DNA of 7,935 nucleotides from Mycobacterium sp. (GTDB lineage Bacteria; Actinomycetota; Actinomycetes; Mycobacteriales; Mycobacteriaceae): positions 1-7,935 of the forward strand of contig JAHFVB010000162.1 of the NCBI GenBank assembly GCA_023264755.1, written 5' to 3'. This document shows, one piece after another, positions 1 to 7,097 of this stretch (position 1 is its first letter; each line of letters begins with the position of its first letter). A program made the translations under genes and the position numbers. The notes below the pieces were generated by a model, which saw nothing but the letters and a program-made list of their open reading frames with translations, was not told the origin of the DNA and did not search any database.

Positions 1-330
1 AGGGTGCAACGCCCGCTGTGGGCGTCGACCGGGGTCAAGAATCCGGACTATTCCGACACCCTCTACGTCACCGAACTGGTGGCCCCCAACACCGTCAACA
101 CCATGCCGGAGAAGACGATTGACGCGGTCGCCGACCACGGCGTCGTCACCGGGGACACGGTGACGGGGACGTCGGCGGCGGCTCAGGAGGTCTTCGACAA
201 GCTGGAGGCCATCGGCATCGACCTCACCGACGTCTTCCTGGTCTTGGAGGACGAGGGCGTCGAGAAGTTCGAGAAGTCGTGGGCCGAGCTGCTCGAGGCC
301 ACCCAGGGTCAGCTCGACGCTGCGAAGTGA
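1..330 (+). CDS. tal: Transaldolase, C-terminal 109 residues (5' truncated by window edge)
   Basis: Transaldolase moves a dihydroxyacetone unit from sedoheptulose-7-phosphate to glyceraldehyde-3-phosphate in the non-oxidative pentose phosphate pathway (cytosol). The reading frame is open from base 1 and ends at TGA 328-330, so a GTG at position 4 is simply an internal valine. Visible are the conserved block [18 protein letters not shown] near the start of the fragment, then [14 protein letters not shown] and an acidic helical tail. These match the C-terminal third of the roughly 370-residue actinobacterial transaldolases. The Schiff-base lysine lies upstream, outside the window. Position directly before zwf is the standard tkt-tal-zwf-opcA-pgl order of mycobacteria and corynebacteria. 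Its stop overlaps a mini-ORF start (TGATG, 328-332). Family identity is secure; completeness of the upstream part cannot be judged. Confidence 0.95.
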   Translation, partial: RVQRPLWASTGVKNPDYSDTLYVTELVAPNTVNTMPEKTIDAVADHGVVTGDTVTGTSAAAQEVFDKLEAIGIDLTDVFLVLEDEGVEKFEKSWAELLEATQGQLDAAK

Positions 331-380
331 TGGGCCTCTTGGGCAACGCGCAGACGATGAAGGGCAGAAGGCCGCGATGA
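330..380 (+). CDS. Putative 16-codon mini-ORF bridging tal and zwf
   Basis: An ATG at 330-332 overlaps the tal stop as TGATG. It opens a 16-codon frame ([16 protein letters not shown]) whose TGA at 378-380 overlaps the zwf start as ATGA (377-380). The frame therefore fills the whole 46-bp spacer and would hand a terminating ribosome from tal to zwf without a gap. No Shine-Dalgarno of its own is evident, so translation would depend on reinitiation after tal. The basic C-terminal end partly reflects the purine-rich zwf ribosome binding site (AGAAGG, 366-371) being read as codons. It may be a chance frame; the similar arrangement between zwf and opcA is the main reason to list it. No function of the peptide itself is claimed. 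Confidence 0.3.
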   Translation: MGLLGNAQTMKGRRPR

Positions 381-1918
381 CAGCCACGCCTCCCGCGGAA
401 AGGCAAAACCCGCTGCGGGACAAGCTCGACAAGCGGCTGCCGCGCATCGCCGGACCATGCGGAGTGGTGATCTTCGGCGTGACCGGCGACCTGGCCACCA
501 AGAAGCTGATGCCGGCCATCTACGACCTGGCCAATCGGGGGCTGCTTCCGCCGACGTTCTCGCTGATCGGTTTCGCTCGCCGAGAGTGGGCCGACCAGGA
601 CTTCGCCAAGATCGTGCACGACGCGGTGCAGGCTCACGCGCGCACCCCGTTTCGGCAGGAAGTCTGGGACCGGCTCAACGAAGGCATCCGCTTCGTCCAG
701 GGCGCATTCGACGACGACGCCGCCTTCGCCCGCCTGTCGGAGACCCTGGCCACCCTCGATGCCGAGCGTGGCACGGGTGGCAACCATGCCTTCTACCTGT
801 CTATACCGCCGAAGGCGTTTCCGACGGTGTGCGAGCAGCTGTCCAAGTCGGGGCTGGCCCGGCCCGATGGCGACCGGTGGAGCCGCGTGGTCATCGAGAA
901 GCCGTTCGGCCACGACCTCGACAGTGCGCGTGACCTCAACAAGGTGGTCAACAGCGTCTTTCCCGAGTCGTCGGTGTTTCGCATCGACCACTACCTCGGC
1001 AAGGAGACGGTGCAGAACATCCTGGCGCTGCGCTTCGCCAACCAGTTGTTCGATCCGATCTGGAACGCCCACTACGTCGATCACGTCCAGATCACCATGG
1101 CCGAGGACATCGGCCTCGGGGGGCGCGGCGGCTACTACGACGGCGTCGGCGCCGCCAGGGACGTCATCCAGAATCACTTGATGCAGCTGCTGGCGCTGAC
1201 CGCGATGGAGGAGCCGGTCAGCTTCAGCCCGGCCGAACTGCAGTCCGAGAAGATCAAGGTGCTCAGCGCCACCCGGCTAGCAGAACCGTTGGACCAGAAC
1301 ACTTCCCGGGGTCAGTACACCGCCGGCTGGCAAGGCGGCGAGAAGGTGGTCGGGTTGCTCGAGGAGGAGGGCTTCTCCAAGACCTCCACCACCGAGACGT
1401 TCGCCGCCATCACCCTGGAGGTCGACACCAGGCGCTGGGCCGGCGTGCCGTTCTATCTGCGCACCGGAAAGCGCTTGGGCCGCAGGGTCACCGAGATCGC
1501 GTTGGTCTTCAAACGCGCTCCGCATCTGCCCTTCGACGCGACGATGACCGACGAGCTCGGCAAGAACGCACTGGTGATCCGGGTGCAGCCCGACGAGGGC
1601 ATCACGCTTCGCTTCGGCTCCAAGGTGCCGGGCCACGCCATGGAGGTCCGTGACGTCAACATGGACTTCTCCTACGGGTCCGCGTTTGCCGAGGACTCCC
1701 CGGAAGCCTACGAGCGCTTGATCCTCGACGTCCTGCTGGGCGAACCGTCGCTCTTCCCCGTCAACCAGGAGGTCGAATTATCCTGGGAGATACTCGATCC
1801 TGCGTTGGAGTACTGGGCGTCGCACGGAAAGCCCGATCCCTACGAGTCGGGCGGTTGGGGCCCCGATTCGGCGTTCGAGATGCTGCGGCGAACCGGCCGG
1901 GATTGGCGGCGGCCGTGA
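377..1918 (+). CDS. zwf: Glucose-6-phosphate 1-dehydrogenase
   Basis: Cytosolic enzyme that oxidises glucose-6-phosphate to 6-phosphogluconolactone, yielding NADPH (or reduced F420-independent cofactor); first step of the oxidative pentose phosphate pathway. The 513-residue product has normal family length. The N-terminal Rossmann fingerprint is IFGVTGDLA (residues 32-40). IEKPFG (173-178) holds the substrate-contacting Lys175. The active-site signature RIDHYLGKE is at 202-210 (Asp204, His205). The catalytic-base histidine is His267 in QNHLMQ (265-270), equivalent to His240 of the Leuconostoc enzyme. The C-terminal domain carries YLRTGKRL (360-367) and ends WRRP, as in mycobacterial Zwf2. ATG 377 is chosen because AGAAGG (366-371) sits 5 nt upstream and the N-terminal RNPLRDK.DKRLPRIAGPCG-like block follows. 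It lies between tal and opcA, so it should be cotranscribed with both. No missing residues or frameshifts seen. Confidence 0.98.
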   Translation: MTATPPAERQNPLRDKLDKRLPRIAGPCGVVIFGVTGDLATKKLMPAIYDLANRGLLPPTFSLIGFARREWADQDFAKIVHDAVQAHARTPFRQEVWDRLNEGIRFVQGAFDDDAAFARLSETLATLDAERGTGGNHAFYLSIPPKAFPTVCEQLSKSGLARPDGDRWSRVVIEKPFGHDLDSARDLNKVVNSVFPESSVFRIDHYLGKETVQNILALRFANQLFDPIWNAHYVDHVQITMAEDIGLGGRGGYYDGVGAARDVIQNHLMQLLALTAMEEPVSFSPAELQSEKIKVLSATRLAEPLDQNTSRGQYTAGWQGGEKVVGLLEEEGFSKTSTTETFAAITLEVDTRRWAGVPFYLRTGKRLGRRVTEIALVFKRAPHLPFDATMTDELGKNALVIRVQPDEGITLRFGSKVPGHAMEVRDVNMDFSYGSAFAEDSPEAYERLILDVLLGEPSLFPVNQEVELSWEILDPALEYWASHGKPDPYESGGWGPDSAFEMLRRTGRDWRRP

Positions 1919-1994
1919 TCCGCGAAGGCGACACCGAGTGAGCATCGCAGCGAGGCACGAACGAGGAGCGGAACGAGAAGGAGCCGAGCCATGA
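1915..1994 (+). repeat. MIRU-like intergenic repeat with two stop-start-overlapping mini-ORFs between zwf and opcA
   Basis: The zwf-opcA spacer is purine-rich and built from degenerate CGAG/GAACGAG units (GAACGAG at 1959-1965 and again at 1971-1977). It is read by two mini-ORFs in a chain. GTG 1915 overlaps the zwf stop (GTGA 1915-1918) and runs 8 codons to TGA 1939-1941. GTG 1938 overlaps that stop (GTGA 1938-1941) and runs 18 codons to TGA 1992-1994, which overlaps the opcA start (ATGA 1991-1994). Mycobacterial interspersed repetitive units (MIRUs) are known for sitting inside operons with small frames that overlap the flanking stop and start codons. The stretch from GTG 1938 to the opcA ATG is 53 bp, the length I recall for the short MIRU form in the senX3-regX3 spacer. 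Family assignment is from composition and architecture, not from alignment. It also supplies the opcA ribosome binding site AAGGAG (1978-1983). Confidence 0.5.
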
Positions 1995-2902
1995 TCGTCG
2001 ATCTCGAGGCCACCACCACCACGGCAGTCAACAAGAAACTCGATGGCCTGCGTGAAGAAGGTGGCGCGTTCACGATGGCCCGGGTGCTCACCCTGGTCAT
2101 CGCGCCCGGCAGCGAGACCCTGCTCGAGGAGTCCATCGAGGCGGCCAATGCGGCCAGCCGCGAGCATCCCTGCCGGGTGATCGTGGTGCTGCCGGTGGAC
2201 CATGATGCTTCCGAGGCCAAGCTGGACGCCCAGATCCGGGTGGGCCACGACGCCGGGGCGGGTGAGGTCGTGGTGCTGAAGCTGTCCGGCCCGCTGGCCG
2301 AGCAGGCCAGCAGCGTCGTGATGCCCTTCCTGTTACCGGACACTCCGGTGGTGGCCTGGTGGCCGGACGTCGCGCCGCGGGTCCCTGCACAAGACCCGTT
2401 GGGGCAGTTGGCGATTCGCAGAATCACCGATGCTACGTACGGCACCGATCCGCTGGCTTGCATCAAGAGCAGGCTGGAGGGCCACACCGCCGGCGATACC
2501 GATCTGGCGTGGAGTCGGGTCACCTACTGGCGGGCGATGCTGACCTCGGCGCTCGATCAGGGACCGCCCGAGCCGATCCAATCCGCGTTGGTCTCGGGTC
2601 TGAAGGACGAACCGGCGCTGGACATCCTGGCGGGCTGGCTAGCCAGTCGCATCGACGGACCGGTGACCCGCGCCGTGGGCGACCTCAAGGTCGAATTGGT
2701 CAGGGCCTCCGAAACCATCAGCTTGAGCCGCCCGCAGCACGGCGTGACGGCCTCCTTGACCCGCACCGGCAAGCCCGACGCTTTGGTTCCCTTGGCACGC
2801 AGGGAAACCCGCGAGTGCCTCGCCGAGGACATGCGCCGCCTCGACGCCGACGAGATCTACCTGGAAGCGCTGCGCGGCATCGACCGGGTGACGTATGCCT
2901 AG
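1991..2902 (+). CDS. opcA: OpcA, glucose-6-phosphate dehydrogenase assembly/activator protein
   Basis: OpcA is a cytosolic partner of glucose-6-phosphate dehydrogenase, first described in cyanobacteria as needed for Zwf assembly or activity, and found next to zwf in actinobacteria. The 303-residue product has the length and N-terminal block ([17 protein letters not shown]) of mycobacterial OpcA. Further conserved stretches are RVLTLVIAP (31-39), the hydrophobic PVVAWWPD (119-126), [11 protein letters not shown] (171-181) and a C-terminal region rich in charged residues (E.YLEALRGI, 289-297). ATG 1991 is chosen because AAGGAG (1978-1983) lies 7 nt upstream and the N-terminus matches the family. 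Cys61, Cys156 and Cys276 are the only cysteines I see; whether they take part in redox control is unknown. The gene overlaps a mini-ORF stop at its start and pgl at its end, pointing to coupled translation with both neighbours. Confidence 0.96.
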   Translation: MIVDLEATTTTAVNKKLDGLREEGGAFTMARVLTLVIAPGSETLLEESIEAANAASREHPCRVIVVLPVDHDASEAKLDAQIRVGHDAGAGEVVVLKLSGPLAEQASSVVMPFLLPDTPVVAWWPDVAPRVPAQDPLGQLAIRRITDATYGTDPLACIKSRLEGHTAGDTDLAWSRVTYWRAMLTSALDQGPPEPIQSALVSGLKDEPALDILAGWLASRIDGPVTRAVGDLKVELVRASETISLSRPQHGVTASLTRTGKPDALVPLARRETRECLAEDMRRLDADEIYLEALRGIDRVTYA

Positions 2903-3635
2903 CCCGGTCGTTGAAAGGTACGCAGACGCCGACGCCTTGGTGACCGCCGTCGGCGACCGACTGGTGCACGCCATCACCTCCGCCATCGAAGCGCGCAACG
3001 TCGCCTACGTGGTGCTGACCGGCGGTGGTACCGGCGTCAAGCTGCTCAAGCACGTCGGCGACCACGGGGCCGCCATCGATTGGTCGAAGGTGCACCTGTT
3101 CTGGGGCGACGATCGCTACGTCCCCGCCGCCGATGACGACCGCAACGACAAGCAGGCCCGCGAGGCCCTGCTCGATCACGTCGACATCCCCGCCGCCAAC
3201 GTGCACTCGATGCCGGCCAGCGATGGTGAGTTCGGCGACGACATCGACGCGGCCGCACTGGCATACGAACAGGTGCTGGCCGCCAACGCCGAGGATGGCT
3301 CACCCACGCCCGAATTCGACGTGCACCTGCTGGGAATGGGCGGCGAGGGCCACGTCAACTCGCTGTTCCCACACACCCCAGCCGTGCTCGAGCCGACCCG
3401 GATGGTGATCGGGGTGACGGACTCCCCCAAACCTCCGCCGCGCCGTATCACGCTGACGCTTCCGGCCGTTCGTCGCTCCCGCGAGGTGTGGCTGGTCGTG
3501 GCGGGAGCGGAGAAGGCCGACGCGGTCGCGGCCGCCATCGGCGGCGCAGCTGCCGAGGACGTCCCCGCGGCGGGTGCCACCGGTCGCGACGCCACGGTGT
3601 GGCTACTCGACCAAGCGGCCGCGGCGAAGCTCTAG
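2895..3635 (+). CDS. pgl: 6-phosphogluconolactonase
   Basis: Hydrolyses 6-phosphogluconolactone, the product of Zwf, to 6-phosphogluconate in the cytosol. The 246-residue protein is full length for the NagB/RpiA/Pgl-type lactonase (also called devB in mycobacteria). Motifs in order: phosphate-binding LTGGGTG (41-47), WGDDRYVP (70-77) and [14 protein letters not shown] (146-159) with the probable catalytic His153. Then come [14 protein letters not shown] (178-191) and the late lysine in AGAEKAD (203-209), all typical. The family usually has GPDGHTASLFP in the active-site loop; the [11 protein letters not shown] form seen here matches what I recall of mycobacterial homologues. ATG 2895 lies inside opcA, giving an 8-nt overlap, and has no strong Shine-Dalgarno, so translation is probably coupled to opcA. 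Placement with zwf and opcA lets the unstable lactone be cleared as it forms. Confidence 0.97.
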   Translation: MPSPVVERYADADALVTAVGDRLVHAITSAIEARNVAYVVLTGGGTGVKLLKHVGDHGAAIDWSKVHLFWGDDRYVPAADDDRNDKQAREALLDHVDIPAANVHSMPASDGEFGDDIDAAALAYEQVLAANAEDGSPTPEFDVHLLGMGGEGHVNSLFPHTPAVLEPTRMVIGVTDSPKPPPRRITLTLPAVRRSREVWLVVAGAEKADAVAAAIGGAAAEDVPAAGATGRDATVWLLDQAAAAKL

Positions 3636-3654
3636 CCGTCGCATACTGACGAAC

Positions 3655-4032
3655 ATGGCTGACACTTCCGGACGTTCACCGCGCCCGCGCACCGGGCGGG
3701 AGCGGATCAAGACGCTCACGCAGGCGGCACTCAACGCCGACGTCACCGTCGAGCAGGTCGACGCGGTGCTCGGCGACCTCAGCGAAGCCCTGTCCGATCT
3801 CAACAACTCGACCACCGGGCTCGACGCAACGCTGCTGCGGTTCAACGACACCATCACCCGCATCGACGAGCTGGCCCCACGGTTGATCGGCGTCGTCGAA
3901 CGCCTCGAGGTGATCGTGGAACGCGTGGAGAAGATCGTCGGCCTCGGCGAGCAGGTGATGGCCCCGTGGACGGCCACCGAGAACGCCGTGCGGGGTGCCG
4001 TCAACGCCGTGCGCAAGAGCACCGGCCTCTAG
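3655..4032 (+). CDS. Conserved mycobacterial protein of unknown function, Rv1444c-like, last gene of the operon
   Basis: I know no function for this 125-residue protein; by position and style it corresponds to Rv1444c of M. tuberculosis. ATG 3655 is chosen over an in-frame ATG at 3574 because the longer form would run back through the pgl coding region with an arginine-rich, non-family-like leader. Residues 1-20 are basic and probably disordered (GRSPRPRTGRERIK). The rest is predicted helical: residues 30-72 are acidic with regular leucine/isoleucine spacing, and residues 74-98 form an amphipathic, coiled-coil-like stretch (LIGVVERLEVIVERVEKIVG). There is no signal peptide or membrane span, and Trp105 is the only tryptophan. 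It starts 19 bp after pgl with no clear ribosome binding site, so it may depend on pgl translation. Self-association or binding to an operon enzyme is possible but only an inference. Confidence 0.82.
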   Translation: MADTSGRSPRPRTGRERIKTLTQAALNADVTVEQVDAVLGDLSEALSDLNNSTTGLDATLLRFNDTITRIDELAPRLIGVVERLEVIVERVEKIVGLGEQVMAPWTATENAVRGAVNAVRKSTGL

Positions 4033-4066
4033 GGCTGGTACTCCCCTCTGCTGCCGTCTGGCGGGG

Positions 4067-6874
4067 CTAGCCGCTGTTGCGCAGGGCAGTGGCCAGCCCA
4101 CTCATCGTCAGCAGGATGCCGCGCTGGACCAGGTCTTCCTCGTCACCCGCACGGAACCGCCGCAGCAGTTCGATCTGCAGGTGATTCAGGGGTTCCAGGT
4201 AGGGGAAGCGGTTGAAGACCGAACGGGCCAACGCGGGGTTGTCGGCCAGCAGGTCGTCGTTGCCGGTGATCAGCCGCAGCATCTTGATGGTGCGGTCGTG
4301 CTCGGCGACGATCTTGTCGAACACGCGGTGCCGCAACGCTTCGTCCTCGACCAGTTCGGAGTAGCGAGCGGCCAGCCCCATGTCGGCCTTGGCCAGCACC
4401 TGCGCCATGTTGGACAACACCGAGGCGAAGAACGGCCACCGTTGGTAGAGGTCCTGCAATACCTCGAGCCTGGCCTCCTCCGATTCGGGGCCTTCGGCGA
4501 TCCACTGCTCGAAGGCCGCGCCGGTGCCGTACCAGCCGGGCAGCATCACGCGGGACTGGCTCCAGGCCAGCACCCACGGGATGGCCCGCAGGTCCGATAT
4601 CGCAGTCGTGGGTTTGCGCGACGCCGGCCGGCTGCCGATGTTCAGCGCACCGATTTCACTGACCGGGGTGGAGGCCTTGAAGTACTCCACGAATCCTGGT
4701 GTCTCGTGCACCAATTCGGAGTAGGCCCGCTGCGCCTTGGCGGCCAGGTCGTCGAGCACCTCGTAGGCCGGGCCGGCGGCGTCGCCCAAGCCCTCGACGT
4801 CCAGCAGCGTGGACTCCAGGGTCGCGGCGACCAGGGTCTCCAGGTTGCGGTGGGCGATCCGCGGCTCGGCGTACTTGGCGGCGATGATCTCGCCCTGCTC
4901 GGTGAGCCGCAACGATCCCTTTACCGCGCCGGGCGGCTGGGCCAGGATCGCATCGTAGCTGGGTCCGCCGCCGCGTCCGACGGTTCCGCCGCGACCATGG
5001 AAGAGCCGCAACCGGATCCCCGTCTTGCGGGCCGACTCGACGAGGTCGAGCTCGGCCCGGTACAGGGCCCAGTTGGCGGCCAGGTAGCCACCGTCCTTGT
5101 TGGAGTCGGAGTAGCCCAGCATGACTTCCTGGTGCTCACCGCGCGCGTGCACCAGCCCCCGATAGAGCGGAAGGTCCAGCAGCGCTTCCAGAATCGCCGA
5201 GCCGCGCTGAAGGTCGTCGATGGTCTCGAAGAGCGGGACGATGCCCACCGGGCTGTAGGGCTGCTCCCCCGATGCGTCCAGCAGCCCGGCCTCCTTCAGC
5301 AGCACGGCCGCTTCCAGCATGTCCGAGACCGACTGGCACATCGAGATGATGTAGTTCGGCACCGCCGCCGGGCCGAACACGTTGACGGCGCGGGCGGCGG
5401 CGCGCACGATGCCGAGTTCCTTCTCCGCGAGCTCCGACAGCTCGGCGTCCGGACCGACGAGCGGTCGCCGCGTGGCGAGGATGCCGACGAGTACCTCGAC
5501 GCGGTCCGGCTCGGACAGCGACGAGTAGTCGGGGTGGACGCCGGCCCAGGCCAGCAGCTCGGTGATGACTTCCTCGTGCACCTCGGAGTTCTGCCGCATG
5601 TCGAGTCCGGAGAGGTGGGATCCGAAGACCCGCACGGCTTCACGCAATCGAGCCAGCCGATGGTCGGCCAGCACCGCACTGCCGTGGGTGCGCAGCGACC
5701 GGTCGATGACGTCGAGGTCGGCGAGCAGCTCCGCTGGCGTCTGGTAGGCCGGCATGCCGATGTCGAGCACGTGTTCGGGTTGCCGGTCCAGGATCTCTGC
5801 GGCGGTCTCCGTGAGCCGCCCGTGGATGACGCGCAAGGCGCGTCGGTACGGTTCGTCGGCGCGCGCGGGTTCGGTACAGGTGTCGGCGAGCGCGCCGAGC
5901 TCGGCACTGGTCGAGACCAACCTCCCCGACATCGACAGTTCCTGTTCCAACTTGGTCAGTTCGCCGAAGTAGTGCGCCAAGGCGGTGTAGGCCGCGCTGC
6001 CGGTGGCCAATCGGACCACCTCGGCCGTCACGTTTGGGTTGCCGTCCCGGTCGCCGCCGATCCACGACCCTGGTCGCAGGATGGGCTGCTCGAGCACGTC
6101 GGCGTCTGGCCAGCGGGCCTGGATGGCGGCCCGGACCTCGGCGTTGACCTGAGGGATCACCTCGAAGAACGCGGCTGGGTAGTACCGCAGGCCGGTTTCG
6201 ATCTCGTCTTGAATCTTCAGTCGCGACAACCGGATCAGCGCGGTCTGCCACAACACCAAGATGTGGCGCCGCAGTTCGACTTCGATGCTTCGCCCGTCGT
6301 CGGTTTCGGTCTGCCCACGCATCCGCAGGCGCATCAGCTCGGTGATGCGGTGCTGGGTGTCGAAGACCGTGCGTCGACGCGTCTCGGTGGGGTGCGCGGT
6401 GATGACCGGCGATACCAGCGCTCCGGCGAGCGCGTCGGCGACCGTCGCCGAGTCCAGGTCCGCGGAGTCCAGCTTCAAGTAGGTGGCGGCCAGGCTGCTG
6501 CGCTGGGGCGGCTCGCCGGCGGCGAGGTGGACGGCGCGGCGGCGCTCGCGGTGGATGTCCTCGGCCACGTTGGCCAGGAGCGCGAAGTGGGTGAACGCCC
6601 GGATGACGGGGATCGCTTCGCGGACGTCGATGCCGTCGAAGAGCCGAGCCAGGTCGGTGCGATCGATCTCGGAGCGGCGCACCCGAAACGACTCCACGCG
6701 GGCGCGCTCGACGAGGTCGAACACCGCTTCGCCATTCTGCTCGCGCACCGTGTCGCCGAGGATGGCACCGAGCAGCCGGATGTCCTCCCGCATCGGCTCC
6801 GTAGCCTCGCGGCCTACCTGGGTGCGGCGTACCGAGCCGATCGGTTCGAGTGCGATGTCGGAGGTTTCGGCCAT
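4067..6874 (-). CDS. ppc: Phosphoenolpyruvate carboxylase
   Basis: Carboxylates PEP with bicarbonate to give oxaloacetate, refilling the TCA cycle; cytosolic, Mg-dependent, normally a tetramer. The 935-residue product is full length. Signature 1, VITAHPTET (157-165), carries catalytic His161. GGDRDGNP is at 273-280. Signature 2, [14 protein letters not shown], is at 584-597. The glycine-rich loop [15 protein letters not shown] (624-638) carries His626 and Arg628. TEQGEII (658-664) and [18 protein letters not shown] (766-783) follow, and the C-terminus is RNSG. Positions equivalent to the E. coli aspartate-inhibition site appear conserved (Arg634, Lys829, Arg889, Asn933), so aspartate feedback is likely. 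The start at 6874 gives a family-like N-terminus, but there is no Shine-Dalgarno. It converges on the pentose phosphate operon with only 34 bp between stops and no clear terminator. A long open frame on the other strand is a composition artefact. Confidence 0.98.
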   Translation of the reverse strand: MAETSDIALEPIGSVRRTQVGREATEPMREDIRLLGAILGDTVREQNGEAVFDLVERARVESFRVRRSEIDRTDLARLFDGIDVREAIPVIRAFTHFALLANVAEDIHRERRRAVHLAAGEPPQRSSLAATYLKLDSADLDSATVADALAGALVSPVITAHPTETRRRTVFDTQHRITELMRLRMRGQTETDDGRSIEVELRRHILVLWQTALIRLSRLKIQDEIETGLRYYPAAFFEVIPQVNAEVRAAIQARWPDADVLEQPILRPGSWIGGDRDGNPNVTAEVVRLATGSAAYTALAHYFGELTKLEQELSMSGRLVSTSAELGALADTCTEPARADEPYRRALRVIHGRLTETAAEILDRQPEHVLDIGMPAYQTPAELLADLDVIDRSLRTHGSAVLADHRLARLREAVRVFGSHLSGLDMRQNSEVHEEVITELLAWAGVHPDYSSLSEPDRVEVLVGILATRRPLVGPDAELSELAEKELGIVRAAARAVNVFGPAAVPNYIISMCQSVSDMLEAAVLLKEAGLLDASGEQPYSPVGIVPLFETIDDLQRGSAILEALLDLPLYRGLVHARGEHQEVMLGYSDSNKDGGYLAANWALYRAELDLVESARKTGIRLRLFHGRGGTVGRGGGPSYDAILAQPPGAVKGSLRLTEQGEIIAAKYAEPRIAHRNLETLVAATLESTLLDVEGLGDAAGPAYEVLDDLAAKAQRAYSELVHETPGFVEYFKASTPVSEIGALNIGSRPASRKPTTAISDLRAIPWVLAWSQSRVMLPGWYGTGAAFEQWIAEGPESEEARLEVLQDLYQRWPFFASVLSNMAQVLAKADMGLAARYSELVEDEALRHRVFDKIVAEHDRTIKMLRLITGNDDLLADNPALARSVFNRFPYLEPLNHLQIELLRRFRAGDEEDLVQRGILLTMSGLATALRNSG

Positions 6875-6887
6875 GGGGTCAAGTATC
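6875..6887 (-). promoter_or_regulatory. Possible -10 element for leaderless ppc transcription
   Basis: On the minus strand GATACT (6882-6887) lies 7 nt before the ppc ATG. It has the two most conserved bases of the mycobacterial -10 (A at 2, T at 6) but G rather than T at the first position. No Shine-Dalgarno exists between it and the ATG, and no good -35 is visible. This spacing would place transcription start at or next to the A of ATG, giving a leaderless mRNA, a common arrangement in mycobacteria. The evidence is only a weak hexamer plus the missing ribosome binding site. Confidence 0.25.
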
Positions 6888-7045
6888 GACGTACTGGGAA
6901 CGCGGCGCAGAACGAGCCGTATCCGCGCAGTACCGCGGCACCAGGCGACGGTCCAGTCGGGTAGCGTCGGCGGTGGCGTCCAGGGCGCCTCCGGTCCGCG
7001 GAAATGGGCTCAGCCCTCCTGGAGTGAAGTGGACTTCAGGCTCGT
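6888..7045. other. Divergent ppc / ankyrin-gene intergenic region with short inverted repeats
   Basis: This stretch holds no gene I can support. Both neighbours start away from it, so promoters for ppc (-) and the ankyrin gene (+) should lie here. Short dyads are clustered near the ankyrin side: GGGCT-C-AGCCC (7006-7016), CCTGGAGT-N7-ACTTCAGG (7018-7040, 7 of 8 pairs) and, inside it, TGAAGT-GG-ACTTCA (7025-7038, perfect). Such nested dyads are what an operator for a dimeric repressor can look like, but no well-placed -35/-10 pair is evident. A TANNNT hexamer, TAGCGT (6962-6967), is a weak -10 candidate for the plus strand. Confidence 0.35.
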
Positions 7046-7095
7046 CCTCCTTTCGGCCCGACGCAGCGGACCTCGGGTGTGACGAAAGGAGGTCG
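7043..7095 (+). promoter_or_regulatory. Leader hairpin able to sequester the ankyrin-gene ribosome binding site
   Basis: CCTCCTTTCG (7046-7055) is a perfect 10-nt complement of CGAAAGGAGG (7083-7092), which contains the full Shine-Dalgarno of the next gene. Inside the loop GCCCGA (7056-7061) pairs with TCGGGT (7073-7078, one G-U), leaving an 11-nt loop and a 4-nt bulge (7079-7082). At the base, after a U-U mismatch, GC 7044/7094 and CG 7043/7095 can add two pairs. The result is a long, GC-rich stem with the ribosome binding site buried. As RNA it would repress translation unless opened. As DNA the same dyad could be a protein binding site. Pairing was worked out by eye; no folding energy was computed. 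Confidence 0.5.
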
Positions 7096-7097
7096 TC

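Noticed and set aside
224..1177. A 317-codon minus-strand open frame opposite tal and zwf
   Set aside because: Low-complexity Arg/Val/Pro composition and complete overlap with clearly identified genes; a composition shadow.
3574..3654. Upstream ATG extending the Rv1444c-like protein by 27 residues
   Set aside because: It lies inside pgl in another frame, the added residues are arginine/serine-rich and unlike the family, and ATG 3655 gives the expected protein.
4033..4072. Bidirectional intrinsic terminator between the convergent operons
   Set aside because: Only 4-bp arms (CCCC/GGGG) with a long loop and no T-tract on either strand; not enough to call.
3995..6964. A 989-codon open frame on the + strand running antisense to all of ppc
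   Set aside because: Its product is rich in Q, G, R, V and H with no recognisable domain, and it mirrors the codon structure of ppc. Long antisense frames are expected opposite GC-rich genes with strong third-position bias.
7018..7040. MerR/SoxR-type operator reading of the CCTGGAGT...ACTTCAGG dyad
   Set aside because: MerR-type sites sit between a -35 TTGAC-like box and a -10 with a 19-bp spacer; neither box is present at the right distance, so only a generic dyad is reported.
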